Below, piece after piece: positions 1-5,673 of a stretch of DNA of 5,702 nucleotides. The position numbers and the translations under genes are program-made. This DNA is from Chloroflexota bacterium (GTDB taxonomy: Bacteria; Chloroflexota; Chloroflexia; Thermomicrobiales; UBA6265), in assembly GCA_023415845.1 (NCBI GenBank), contig JAEZJB010000253.1, positions 1 through 5,702 of the forward strand, given 5' to 3'. The notes beneath the pieces were generated by a model. That model did no database searches. It was not told the DNA's origin and saw only the letters and a program-made list of their open reading frames with translations. Numbering within the stretch: the first letter of the stretch is position 1; each line of letters starts with the position of its first letter.

Positions 1-2
1 GA

Positions 3-665
3 CGGATTGGGGATGTCCTCTTTGTCGAGGCGTTCGGCCATCCACGCTCGAGCCTGCTGGTTGACTCCACGCATACCGTCGACCTTGTCCGCTACTTCCT
101 GGGGGATCCGCGAGGAGCGTGGGTGCTGGGCCAGATCGACGCACGGGAGCACCGGTCGGCCTGGGGGCAACACATCGAAGACTGTGCCATGGCATGGATC
201 GGCTTCGACAACGGGACAAAACTCCTGCTCGGCGCGGGCTCGGTGATGGGTGATTCCGCCGAGGACCGGATTTCGATCTCACCGGCGCCCATCACCGGCG
301 GCACCTATCACCGGATCGTGATTCACGGGAGCGAGGGGCGCCTGGTGCTTAACGGTGACCGGCCCAACGACAACGGAGCGCTGGTTACCCTGCACCGTGG
401 CGGGTGCACCGAGGTGCTCTACAGCGCCGCCGACTTCGAGTCCGACCCGACATGGTCGTCGGTGGATGCCGAAGTGAGCGCCCTGCTCGACTGCCTCGAC
501 CAACCCGGTCTCCCGCACCGGCTGGAAGCGGAGAGTGCGCGAGCGACCCTGGAAATCCTGATGGGGATCTACGAATCGTCGCGCCAACGGCGGGCAGTGC
601 GGATTCCGCAGGATGATCCGGCGGACAACGCGCTGATTTCCATGCTGGCGGAGGGCGCGGTATAA
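3..665 (+). CDS. Gfo/Idh/MocA-family oxidoreductase, C-terminal part (5'-truncated by window)
   Basis: The reading frame is open from the window edge to the TAA at 663-665, so the true start lies upstream. The visible 220 residues are the substrate-binding alpha/beta domain of a Gfo/Idh/MocA NAD(P)-dependent sugar or cyclitol dehydrogenase. They begin at R-I-G-D-V, equivalent to I-G-E-I-V near residue 144 of the next gene, so roughly 140 residues carrying the Rossmann domain and the E-K-P motif are missing. The family histidine is visible in D-S-T-H-T-V-D-L-V-R (about codons 21-30). The C-terminus (H-R-L-E-A-E-S-A-R-A-T-L-E-I-L, then I-Y-E-S-S-R and S-M-L-A-E-G) aligns clearly with the end of the following gene, showing paralogy. 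Family assignment is firm; substrate and whether the upstream half is intact cannot be judged. A promoter-containing gap separates it from the next gene, so it may end an upstream transcription unit or be read through. Confidence 0.88.
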   Translation, partial: RIGDVLFVEAFGHPRSSLLVDSTHTVDLVRYFLGDPRGAWVLGQIDAREHRSAWGQHIEDCAMAWIGFDNGTKLLLGAGSVMGDSAEDRISISPAPITGGTYHRIVIHGSEGRLVLNGDRPNDNGALVTLHRGGCTEVLYSAADFESDPTWSSVDAEVSALLDCLDQPGLPHRLEAESARATLEILMGIYESSRQRRAVRIPQDDPADNALISMLAEGAV

Positions 666-726
666 GCACATCCGACGCCCCAGCTCGCACAACGCCACAC
701 CACTGATTCTGCTTTGTTGCAGCCCA

Positions 727-754
727 TTGACAAGCCTGCTGCACCCCGTACGAT
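727..754 (+). promoter_or_regulatory. Probable sigma70-type promoter for the gene at 794
   Basis: A perfect -35 box TTGACA (727-732) is followed after 16 bp by TACGAT (749-754), four of six matches to TATAAT including the key first T-A and last A-T. Transcription would start near 761, leaving a leader of about 33 nt before the ATG at 794. The surrounding 666-793 region is more AT-rich than the genes around it, as expected for a promoter. This is read directly from the sequence; activity is inferred. Confidence 0.6.
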
Positions 755-767
755 GCTCAAATCATCG
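751..767. promoter_or_regulatory. Short inverted repeat over the -10/start region, possible operator
   Basis: CGATG (751-755) and CATCG (763-767) are perfect inverted arms separated by 7 bp. They overlap the -10 box and the predicted transcription start, the position where a repressor would block initiation. The arms are only 5 bp, so chance occurrence is quite possible. No regulator gene is present in the window. Confidence 0.25.
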
Positions 768-793
768 ATTATCCATCATTATGGAGCAATGCC

Positions 794-1867
794 ATGAGCA
801 CCAGATATCGCGCTGCGGTCATCGGCACCGGCAAAATGAGCCGAGGCCACGCCCATGCCTTCGTCACCGATGATCGAGTCGACCTCGTGGCCGCCTCGGA
901 CATCTTCGAGCCGGCCCGCACGGCATTTGCTGCCGAGTTCAACGTGCCCACGACCTACGCCGATGCGGCGGAGATGCTGGTGACCGAGCGGCCAGACATC
1001 GTTTCGATCTGCACCTGGCCCCCACTCCACGCCGAACTTACCGAACTCGCGTTCGCAAACGGGGTCAAGGCGGTCTGGTGCGAGAAGCCGATGGCGGTCC
1101 ACCTCACCGAAGCCGACCGCATGGTGAACGCCGCCAACGCGGCCGGTGGTGTATTGGTGATCAACCACCAGCGGCGCTTCGTGCAGCGCTATCTCCAGGC
1201 CATCGACTTCATCAAGCAGGGGACGATTGGCGAGATCGTGCAGATCAACGGAATCTGTGGCGGCGATGCGCTCACCGATGGCACTCACCTGATCGACATG
1301 ACCCGCTGGCTGAACGGGGATGATGAGGTCACGGCCGTGTTCGGTGCGATTGACATGACGAACAAGGGCGAGATCAGCCCAGACGGCATGGGCACGGTCG
1401 AATTCAACCAGACCCGGAAGCGCTACGGTCACCACGTCGAATCCGGCTCGCTGGCGATCCTCTTCTTCGCAAACGGGGTACGGGGACATCTCGAGATGGG
1501 AACACTGGCCCGGCCCGGTTACCAGCGTTTCATCATCGAAGGCACGCTGGGGCGGATCGAGATCAGCGGCGACCAGGATTTCAGTGACGGAACGAAGGTC
1601 AAGGTCTTCCTTAATTCCGGCGAGGCTGTGGACGTGCCCCCGACCAGCAATGACGGAGCGATGGAGGATGTCCTGGCCGGCATCATCGATACGCTGGAGA
1701 GCGGTGCCAGCCACCGGCTGATTGGCGATTCCGGCCGCGAAGACCTGGAAATCGTGAACGCCATCTACCAGTCGGCCCGTACCCACATGATCGTCCAGCT
1801 GCCGCTAGAGGTGCTCGAGTCCCCGCTCGAAGCGATGCTCGAAGCCGGGGAAATCGTCCTGAACTAG
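794..1867 (+). CDS. Gfo/Idh/MocA-family NAD(P)-dependent sugar/cyclitol oxidoreductase
   Basis: This 357-residue protein has the full length usual for the family. An N-terminal Rossmann domain opens with V-I-G-T-G-K-M-S-R-G-H (G11-x-G13 nucleotide loop, H19). The hallmark C-E-K-P (E97-K98-P99) supplies the conserved lysine. The C-terminal substrate domain carries D-G-T-H-L-I-D (H165, D168) followed by R-W-L. Known members oxidise or reduce a sugar or inositol hydroxyl using NAD(P) in the cytoplasm; none of the visible residues fixes the substrate. The usual D-x-G-x-H arrangement is shifted to T-D-G-T-H, with the aspartate three rather than four residues before the histidine, as also in the upstream paralogue. 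The ATG at 794 is preferred: GGAG at 783-786 lies 7 nt upstream, the earlier ATGs at 781 and 789 are out of frame, and the Rossmann motif begins right after. It is first behind the promoter at 727-754. ThuB- or IolG-like roles are possible but unproven. Confidence 0.93.
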   Translation: MSTRYRAAVIGTGKMSRGHAHAFVTDDRVDLVAASDIFEPARTAFAAEFNVPTTYADAAEMLVTERPDIVSICTWPPLHAELTELAFANGVKAVWCEKPMAVHLTEADRMVNAANAAGGVLVINHQRRFVQRYLQAIDFIKQGTIGEIVQINGICGGDALTDGTHLIDMTRWLNGDDEVTAVFGAIDMTNKGEISPDGMGTVEFNQTRKRYGHHVESGSLAILFFANGVRGHLEMGTLARPGYQRFIIEGTLGRIEISGDQDFSDGTKVKVFLNSGEAVDVPPTSNDGAMEDVLAGIIDTLESGASHRLIGDSGREDLEIVNAIYQSARTHMIVQLPLEVLESPLEAMLEAGEIVLN

Positions 1868-1873
1868 GGCTCA

Positions 1874-1906
1874 CCCCTGGCCAGGGGGTTGGGGAATGGC
1901 TTCCCT
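1874..1906 (+). other. Two adjacent short hairpins in the 1868-1968 intergenic region
   Basis: A perfect 14-bp palindrome CCCCTGGCCAGGGG (1874-1887) begins 6 bp after the stop codon; as RNA it would form CCCCU/AGGGG with a GGCC loop. It is followed at once by a second hairpin, GGGAA (1892-1896) with TTCCC (1901-1905) around a TGGC loop, extendable by one G-U pair to 1891-1906. No T-run follows, so this is not a standard intrinsic terminator. It could attenuate, stabilise the mRNA or bind a protein. Structure is seen; role is inferred. Confidence 0.4.
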
Positions 1907-1968
1907 TCGCCGGCCACGCGGACACCAGACGGCGCATTATCACCCTGTCCTCGAAAGGTTCCTGCCAC

Positions 1969-2904
1969 ATGAAGCTTGGGTTTGCCGGTTTCGAATTCGT
2001 CAATCATGCCCGTCACCATCGCTATTACAGTTCCGGGCGACCATGGGCCAACACGAGTGGCCGCCCGATCCAGTTCTATACCCGGCGCGAGCGACCGGAG
2101 ATGGACTTCAACGACCCGCTCGGCTGGTTCATTCCCCGGTGCCGCGAATTCGGGTTCGACGCAATTGAAGGTGACCTTTCCCCCTACCTGGACAACCCGG
2201 CCGAGATCGACCGGATCGGCAACCTGCTGGCCGAGCACGGCATTGCGCTTGCTTCGGACTGGGGTGACGACTTCTCGAACCCGACGAAAACACCCGAGGA
2301 CCATCGAAAGTTCTTCACGGTGGCCAAACAGCTGGGCGTGAAGGCAGTTGGTCTCGGTGGGGTGCCCTTCTCCCTCAATCGGTTCGTCGACGATCCCTCC
2401 GAAGAGCAGCAGATGGAGATGATCCGGAAGGGAGTCACGCCAATCGTGGAAATCGCCGAGGAACTGGGGATCAAGCTCGGCTACGAGAATCACGCCGACT
2501 ACCGGGTGAAGGACCTGATGGCCAACCTGGTCGAGCCGATTGGCTCCCCGGCGCTGGGGATCAAGCTGGATACCGGAAACGCGCCGCTGGTGATCGAGGA
2601 CGCGCTCGACGCCGCCGACGCCTGCGCCGAAGTCTGCTACGCCACGCATTTCAAGGACATGTTCATTTCACCGGTGACGCCCGATGGCGGGAAGATCGTG
2701 GGTGCCCCGCTGGGACGCGGCCATTGCAAGCTGGATCAGGTGGCGAAGATGCTGCACGAGCGGTCGACCTTCGCCGACGACCTGGTGCTGTCGATCGAGA
2801 TCGGCTGGATGCCTCCCAACGAGGATTACTTCGAGTGGCTGGCCGAGTCGGTCGCCTGGTGCCGCACCGCCCTGGCTGACTACCTTGATCCGTTCGAGGC
2901 CTGA
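1969..2904 (+). CDS. Sugar phosphate isomerase/epimerase-like TIM-barrel protein (xylose isomerase-like / AP endonuclease 2 family)
   Basis: The 311-residue product has the pattern of a xylose-isomerase-like TIM barrel, normally a divalent-metal enzyme that isomerises, epimerises, dehydrates or cleaves keto sugars. Candidate metal ligands follow the family order: E173 in G-Y-E-N-H, D201 in K-L-D-T-G-N, H227 in T-H-F-K-D and E277 in S-I-E-I-G. Strand 1 is M-K-L-G-F-A-G-F-E-F; after it comes a long loop (about residues 12-50) rich in H, R, Y and W, unusual for the family and perhaps lining the substrate site. R-G-H-C in the segment before the last strand is a further possible active-site histidine. 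ATG 1969 is chosen because the first barrel strand begins there and AAAGG (1954-1958) lies 10 nt upstream. No signal peptide is visible, so it is cytoplasmic. It sits between an oxidoreductase and a ThuA gene, consistent with acting on a keto sugar made by the former. Exact reaction unknown. Confidence 0.88.
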   Translation: MKLGFAGFEFVNHARHHRYYSSGRPWANTSGRPIQFYTRRERPEMDFNDPLGWFIPRCREFGFDAIEGDLSPYLDNPAEIDRIGNLLAEHGIALASDWGDDFSNPTKTPEDHRKFFTVAKQLGVKAVGLGGVPFSLNRFVDDPSEEQQMEMIRKGVTPIVEIAEELGIKLGYENHADYRVKDLMANLVEPIGSPALGIKLDTGNAPLVIEDALDAADACAEVCYATHFKDMFISPVTPDGGKIVGAPLGRGHCKLDQVAKMLHERSTFADDLVLSIEIGWMPPNEDYFEWLAESVAWCRTALADYLDPFEA

Positions 2905-2946
2905 GGATCCGGAGAGACGGGAAGGTCATTTCTGTGATCGCCAGTA

Positions 2947-2951
2947 GGGAG
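2947..2951 (+). promoter_or_regulatory. Ribosome binding site fixing the GTG start at 2957
   Basis: GGGAG lies 5 nt before the GTG at 2957. An ATG at 2952 is closer but out of frame with the ThuA-like protein, so the site supports GTG as initiator. Confidence 0.55.
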
Positions 2952-2956
2952 ATGAC

Positions 2957-3652
2957 GTGCGCGCCTTGTTGTTGATGGGTGGTCCCGAGTATCACGACCT
3001 GCCGGAGCACTATGCCGAACTCGCTGGCATCCTGGCCGGAGAAGCGGGCGTCGACCTGCGCATCACCCGCGACCTGGGGGTGCTCTCGGCCGATGGGTTG
3101 GCACCCTATGACGTGCTGGTCAACTGGACTACCTTCGTCCGGCCCAGCGAGGAACAGGTCGATGCGCTGCTCGAGGCGATCCATGGTGGCCTCGGTTTCC
3201 TGGGCATTCACGGGGCCACCGCCACCTTCTGGAACAGCGCACCCTATCTCGAAACCCTCGGCAGCCGGTTCCTGAAACACGATCCGTACAAGGAATTCCT
3301 GGTCGAGATCACCGAGCAGGGCCATCCGATCACTCAGGGCGTGAGCAACTTCCTGGTGAGCGACGAACTCTACGAACTGGGAGGCGAGACCTCGGCCTTC
3401 GCCGAATTCGCCGCCCGCTACTCTGCTGGCGAGCCGTACACCGGAGAAACTGCGGCGCTTGGTGAAGGCCCGCTGGCCGACGACATCACCGTGCTCGCCT
3501 TCGCCGAGGGACATCCCCTGCTCTACACCCGCCAGATCGGGGAGGGGCGGTTGCACGTCAACGCGCTCGGCCACGATCGTGCCGCGCTCACCAACCCGTC
3601 ATTCCGCCAACTGGTGCGACAAGGACTGGCCTGGGTTGCTGGCGACACCTGA
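2957..3652 (+). CDS. ThuA-like domain protein
   Basis: The 231-residue protein is a ThuA-like domain from end to end, a fold related to class I glutamine amidotransferases but without their catalytic cysteine. Family landmarks in order: G-G-P-E-Y-H-D (residues 8-14), G-F-L-G-I-H-G-A (80-87), a histidine at 108 after the G-S-R-F-L block, G-H-P-I-T (122-126), D-E-L-Y (136-139), then H-P-L-L-Y-T-R with G-E-G-R-L-H-V-N and L-G-H-D (G205-H206-D207). ThuA was named for trehalose/sucrose utilisation in rhizobia together with the Gfo/Idh protein ThuB and is linked there to keto-disaccharide metabolism; its chemistry is not well defined. Translation starts at GTG 2957, since the conserved first strand M-R-A-L-L-L-M-G-G starts there. 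It lies 52 bp after the previous gene and 49 bp before the next, consistent with one operon. No signal peptide or membrane segment is visible. The thuA symbol is withheld because trehalose as substrate is not supported here. Confidence 0.9.
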   Translation: MRALLLMGGPEYHDLPEHYAELAGILAGEAGVDLRITRDLGVLSADGLAPYDVLVNWTTFVRPSEEQVDALLEAIHGGLGFLGIHGATATFWNSAPYLETLGSRFLKHDPYKEFLVEITEQGHPITQGVSNFLVSDELYELGGETSAFAEFAARYSAGEPYTGETAALGEGPLADDITVLAFAEGHPLLYTRQIGEGRLHVNALGHDRAALTNPSFRQLVRQGLAWVAGDT

Positions 3653-3684
3653 TACCCTCACCACCAAAGAGATCCAGGAATATT

Positions 3685-3693
3685 AAGGAAGGA
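3685..3693 (+). promoter_or_regulatory. Strong ribosome binding site for the gene at 3702
   Basis: AAGGAAGGA ends 8 nt before the ATG at 3702. It is the most purine-rich Shine-Dalgarno in the window, suggesting this gene is translated more strongly than its neighbours. Confidence 0.6.
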
Positions 3694-3701
3694 TCACTCT
3701 G

Positions 3702-4547
3702 ATGAAGATTGGACATACCGGCATCACCTGGGGCATTCCCGGCGACACTGAAGAGGCCTACCGCGACACGGCGGAACTCGGCTACGGCTCCTTCGAGACG
3801 TTCGCGTTCACGATTCTGGACTGGAATGGCAAGCCAGGTGGTTACCGGGCGCTGATCGAACGGTATGGCATTCCCACCAGTGCGGCCTACTGCTTCAAGG
3901 AATGGATCGACCCGGCCAAAGCTGACGACGACCAGGCGTCTGCCCGGCGGGAAGCAGATGCCGCCCGGGAAGCCGGAGCCAGCGCCTTCGTGCTGCAGGG
4001 CGGGTCACGCCCCCAGGGGGGCCTGAGCGATGACCAACTGGCCCAACTCGGCGAGGCCCTTAACCAGATCGGCGACTACTGCCGCTCGATCGGGCTGAAT
4101 GCGTCGTTGCATCCACATACCGGCACGGCTGTAGAGACCCGGCACGACATCGACACGATCATGCGCGAAACCGAGCCAGGCCTGGTTGGTTTTGCGCCGG
4201 ATACCGGCCAGATTGCGAAGGGTGGTTCGGACATCATCGAGGTGCTGGAGACCTACCTGCCGCGCATCACCCACGTTCACCTGAAGGACTGGAACGGGCA
4301 TCAGGATATCGATGACGATGGGCAGAAAGTCGATCTTTCGGGTTACGTGAACTACGAACCGATTGGCTCGGGCATTCTCGACATGCCGACGATCCTCGAG
4401 ATTCTCGATCGCTCCCCGCACGATATCTGGGTGAATGTCGAACTCGACGGCACGTCACGCGCGCCGCGATCGCCCCGCGAAGCCGCCCGCATGAGTCGCG
4501 AGTACCTTGGCTCGGTGCTGGGCGAACGGGCCGAGTGGAGTCGTTGA
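3702..4547 (+). CDS. IolE-like sugar phosphate isomerase/epimerase (inosose dehydratase-type TIM barrel)
   Basis: The 281-residue TIM-barrel protein is closest in pattern to IolE-type inosose dehydratases and related isomerases. Visible motifs are G-H-T-G-I-T-W-G at the first strand, S-L-H-P-H-T-G-T-A-V-E-T (H137, H139, E145), A-P-D-T-G-Q-I-A-K-G-G (D167), T-H-V-H-L-K-D-W (H193, D196), a segment Y-E-P-I-G-S-G-I-L-D resembling the family G-x-G-x-x-D, and V-N-V-E-L-D (E247). D167, H193 and E247 match the expected metal ligands; H-P-H-T-G-T replaces the glutamate strand of other barrel members, as IolE proteins also do. IolE dehydrates 2-keto-myo-inositol, so an inosose or another keto sugar is the likely substrate class. 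It shares little sequence with the TIM-barrel gene at 1969, so the two are not a recent duplication. ATG 3702 follows a strong Shine-Dalgarno. Its stop lies 2 bp before the next start, implying co-translation. True IolE activity is unproven. Confidence 0.87.
   Translation: MKIGHTGITWGIPGDTEEAYRDTAELGYGSFETFAFTILDWNGKPGGYRALIERYGIPTSAAYCFKEWIDPAKADDDQASARREADAAREAGASAFVLQGGSRPQGGLSDDQLAQLGEALNQIGDYCRSIGLNASLHPHTGTAVETRHDIDTIMRETEPGLVGFAPDTGQIAKGGSDIIEVLETYLPRITHVHLKDWNGHQDIDDDGQKVDLSGYVNYEPIGSGILDMPTILEILDRSPHDIWVNVELDGTSRAPRSPREAARMSREYLGSVLGERAEWSR
4537..4540 (+). promoter_or_regulatory. Ribosome binding site choosing ATG 4550, inside the preceding gene
   Basis: GGAG within the last codons of the IolE-like gene lies 9 nt before ATG 4550. 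The in-frame GTG at 4535 overlaps this site and has no comparable Shine-Dalgarno, so ATG 4550 is the better start. Termination at 4545-4547 beside it suggests translational coupling. Confidence 0.5.
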
Positions 4548-4549
4548 CG

Positions 4550-5548
4550 ATGCGTGCCCTTGCCGTACCGGCTCCTGGCCAGTGTGAGGTGATCGACGTC
4601 CCGATCCCGGAGATTCAGCCAGACGAGGTGCTGGTGGAGGTGGTGCTGTGCGCCACCTGTACCCAGTGGGAAATCACCACCTGGAGGGGGATCGACATTT
4701 TCGAACGCCCGGGGTATCCCGAGTACCCGCTGCCGGTCGGGGCGATTGGCCACGAACTGGCGGGCACGGTCGTGAAGGCCGGAGACCAGGTGACAACCCT
4801 GGCGGTAGGTGATCGCGTCGCGTTCTGGGGCAATCCGGCCGCACCACGCCAACCGCCGATTGGTGGCTATGCCGAATACTTCGTGGCGCACGAATCCAGC
4901 TTCGTGCGCTATCCGGCCGAGATTCCCTGGAAGCGGATGGCCCTGACCGAACTGCTGACCTGCCTTGCCTCGGCGCTGGTGAAGGCAGGTGACCTTTCCG
5001 GCAAGCGAGTGGGCATCTCGGGCCTTGGTCCGGCGGGTCTGATGGCCGTGCAGGCAGTGCGGGCGCAAGGCGCCGCCGAGGTGATCGCTTTCGACATTGC
5101 GCCACAACGAATCGACCTGGCGATCTCGCTGGGGGCCGACCGGGGCATGGTGCCCGAGTCACCTGAGTGGGAAGAGCTGCTCCAGCCAGCGAACCTGCTC
5201 GACGTGGCGATCGACTGCATTGGCCTGGCCCGCTCCGTCAACAACCTGATCCGCATCACCCGCAAGCACCTGGTGATCTTCGGTGTGCCGCACGGCGAGA
5301 TTCTTTACACGATGCAGGCATGGATGCGGGACCTGCGGATCGATCCCGCGGGTCCACGCACGGCGGAGGGTGCGCGCTACGCGGCCGAGTTGCTGACCTC
5401 CGGCGCGGTGCAGGTCGATGATTTCATCGGCGAACTGGAACCACTGGAGCGCTATGCCGAGGGCGTGCAGCGCCTGATCGACAAGCAGGCGGTCAAGGTT
5501 GGCTTCGACCCGAAACTGCTGCCCGAGGCCACTCCGTCCGCCGGATAG
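4550..5548 (+). CDS. Zinc-type medium-chain alcohol/polyol dehydrogenase (MDR family) lacking structural-zinc lobe
   Basis: The 332-residue protein has an N-terminal GroES-like domain and a C-terminal Rossmann domain. Expected catalytic-zinc ligands are C37 in C-A-T-C-T-Q-W-E, H68-E69 in the canonical G-H-E-L-A-G, and E134 (T-E-L-L-T-C) or C138 in the position of the third ligand. The Rossmann loop is G-L-G-P-A-G (158-163), and D182 ending the second strand (A-F-D-I) favours NAD over NADP. The four-cysteine structural-zinc lobe is absent: after G-D-R-V-A-F-W-G the chain goes through a short P-rich loop straight to G-G-Y-A-E-Y. The usual C-G-x-D after the zinc cysteine is also replaced, so its substrate preference may be unusual. 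An upstream GTG (4535) would add five residues and overlap the preceding gene by 13 bp, but the domain starts at M-R-A-L-A-V. It probably carries out a redox step on a sugar, polyol or keto intermediate of the same pathway. Confidence 0.9.
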   Translation: MRALAVPAPGQCEVIDVPIPEIQPDEVLVEVVLCATCTQWEITTWRGIDIFERPGYPEYPLPVGAIGHELAGTVVKAGDQVTTLAVGDRVAFWGNPAAPRQPPIGGYAEYFVAHESSFVRYPAEIPWKRMALTELLTCLASALVKAGDLSGKRVGISGLGPAGLMAVQAVRAQGAAEVIAFDIAPQRIDLAISLGADRGMVPESPEWEELLQPANLLDVAIDCIGLARSVNNLIRITRKHLVIFGVPHGEILYTMQAWMRDLRIDPAGPRTAEGARYAAELLTSGAVQVDDFIGELEPLERYAEGVQRLIDKQAVKVGFDPKLLPEATPSAG

Positions 5549-5636
5549 GCGCACGGGCCATCCGGAGCGAGGAAGAACGGCGACTTATCGCAACCCGGAA
5601 GAAGGCTGGAGCGGTCGAGGAGCGCATAGTGGGCAG

Positions 5637-5651
5637 CGGACAATCTGTCCG
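5637..5651. promoter_or_regulatory. Perfect inverted repeat before the next gene (operator or leader hairpin)
   Basis: CGGACA (5637-5642) and TGTCCG (5646-5651) are perfect 6-bp inverted arms around ATC, extendable by one G-U pair. The element lies 7 bp upstream of the Shine-Dalgarno at 5659-5663. No T-run follows, so a terminator is unlikely. It could be an operator or a leader hairpin affecting translation of the next gene. A three-base loop makes a hairpin tight but possible. Confidence 0.35.
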
Positions 5652-5658
5652 TACACTC

Positions 5659-5663
5659 AGGAG
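5659..5663 (+). promoter_or_regulatory. Ribosome binding site of the gene starting at 5674
   Basis: AGGAG lies 10 nt upstream of the ATG at 5674 and is the main reason to call a gene start there. Confidence 0.45.
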
Positions 5664-5673
5664 TTGCTCTCCC

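Noticed and set aside
708..724. CTGC/GCAG inverted repeat after the truncated gene as a terminator
   Set aside because: The stem is only 4 bp with a T-rich loop and no following T-run.
779..1786. 335-codon open frame on the minus strand opposite the Gfo/Idh gene
   Set aside because: It mirrors the codon structure of the clear + strand gene, has no recognisable motifs and is typical of antisense openness in GC-rich DNA.
1935..1940. CATTAT as a -10 box for the gene at 1969
   Set aside because: No acceptable -35 box lies 15-19 bp upstream, so it does not support a separate promoter.
2905..2956. Possible promoter or small gene between the TIM-barrel and ThuA genes
   Set aside because: The 52 bp hold no -35/-10 pair and no separate ORF; only the ribosome binding site is supported.
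1864..3574. Long minus-strand open frames (1864-2649 and 2663-3574)
   Set aside because: They lie opposite the TIM-barrel and ThuA genes, whose family motifs are unmistakable; the antisense products show no family features.
3691..3698. GGATCACT resembling the 3' end of 16S rRNA
   Set aside because: An 8-base chance match within a leader that also holds a Shine-Dalgarno; no rRNA sequence surrounds it.
4352..5107. 251-codon minus-strand open frame
   Set aside because: It spans the junction of two well-supported + strand genes and has no recognisable motif or ribosome binding site that I can see.
5625..5630. CATAGT as a -10 box for the gene at 5674
   Set aside because: No matching -35 at normal spacing; the nearest TTATCG is about 34 bp upstream.
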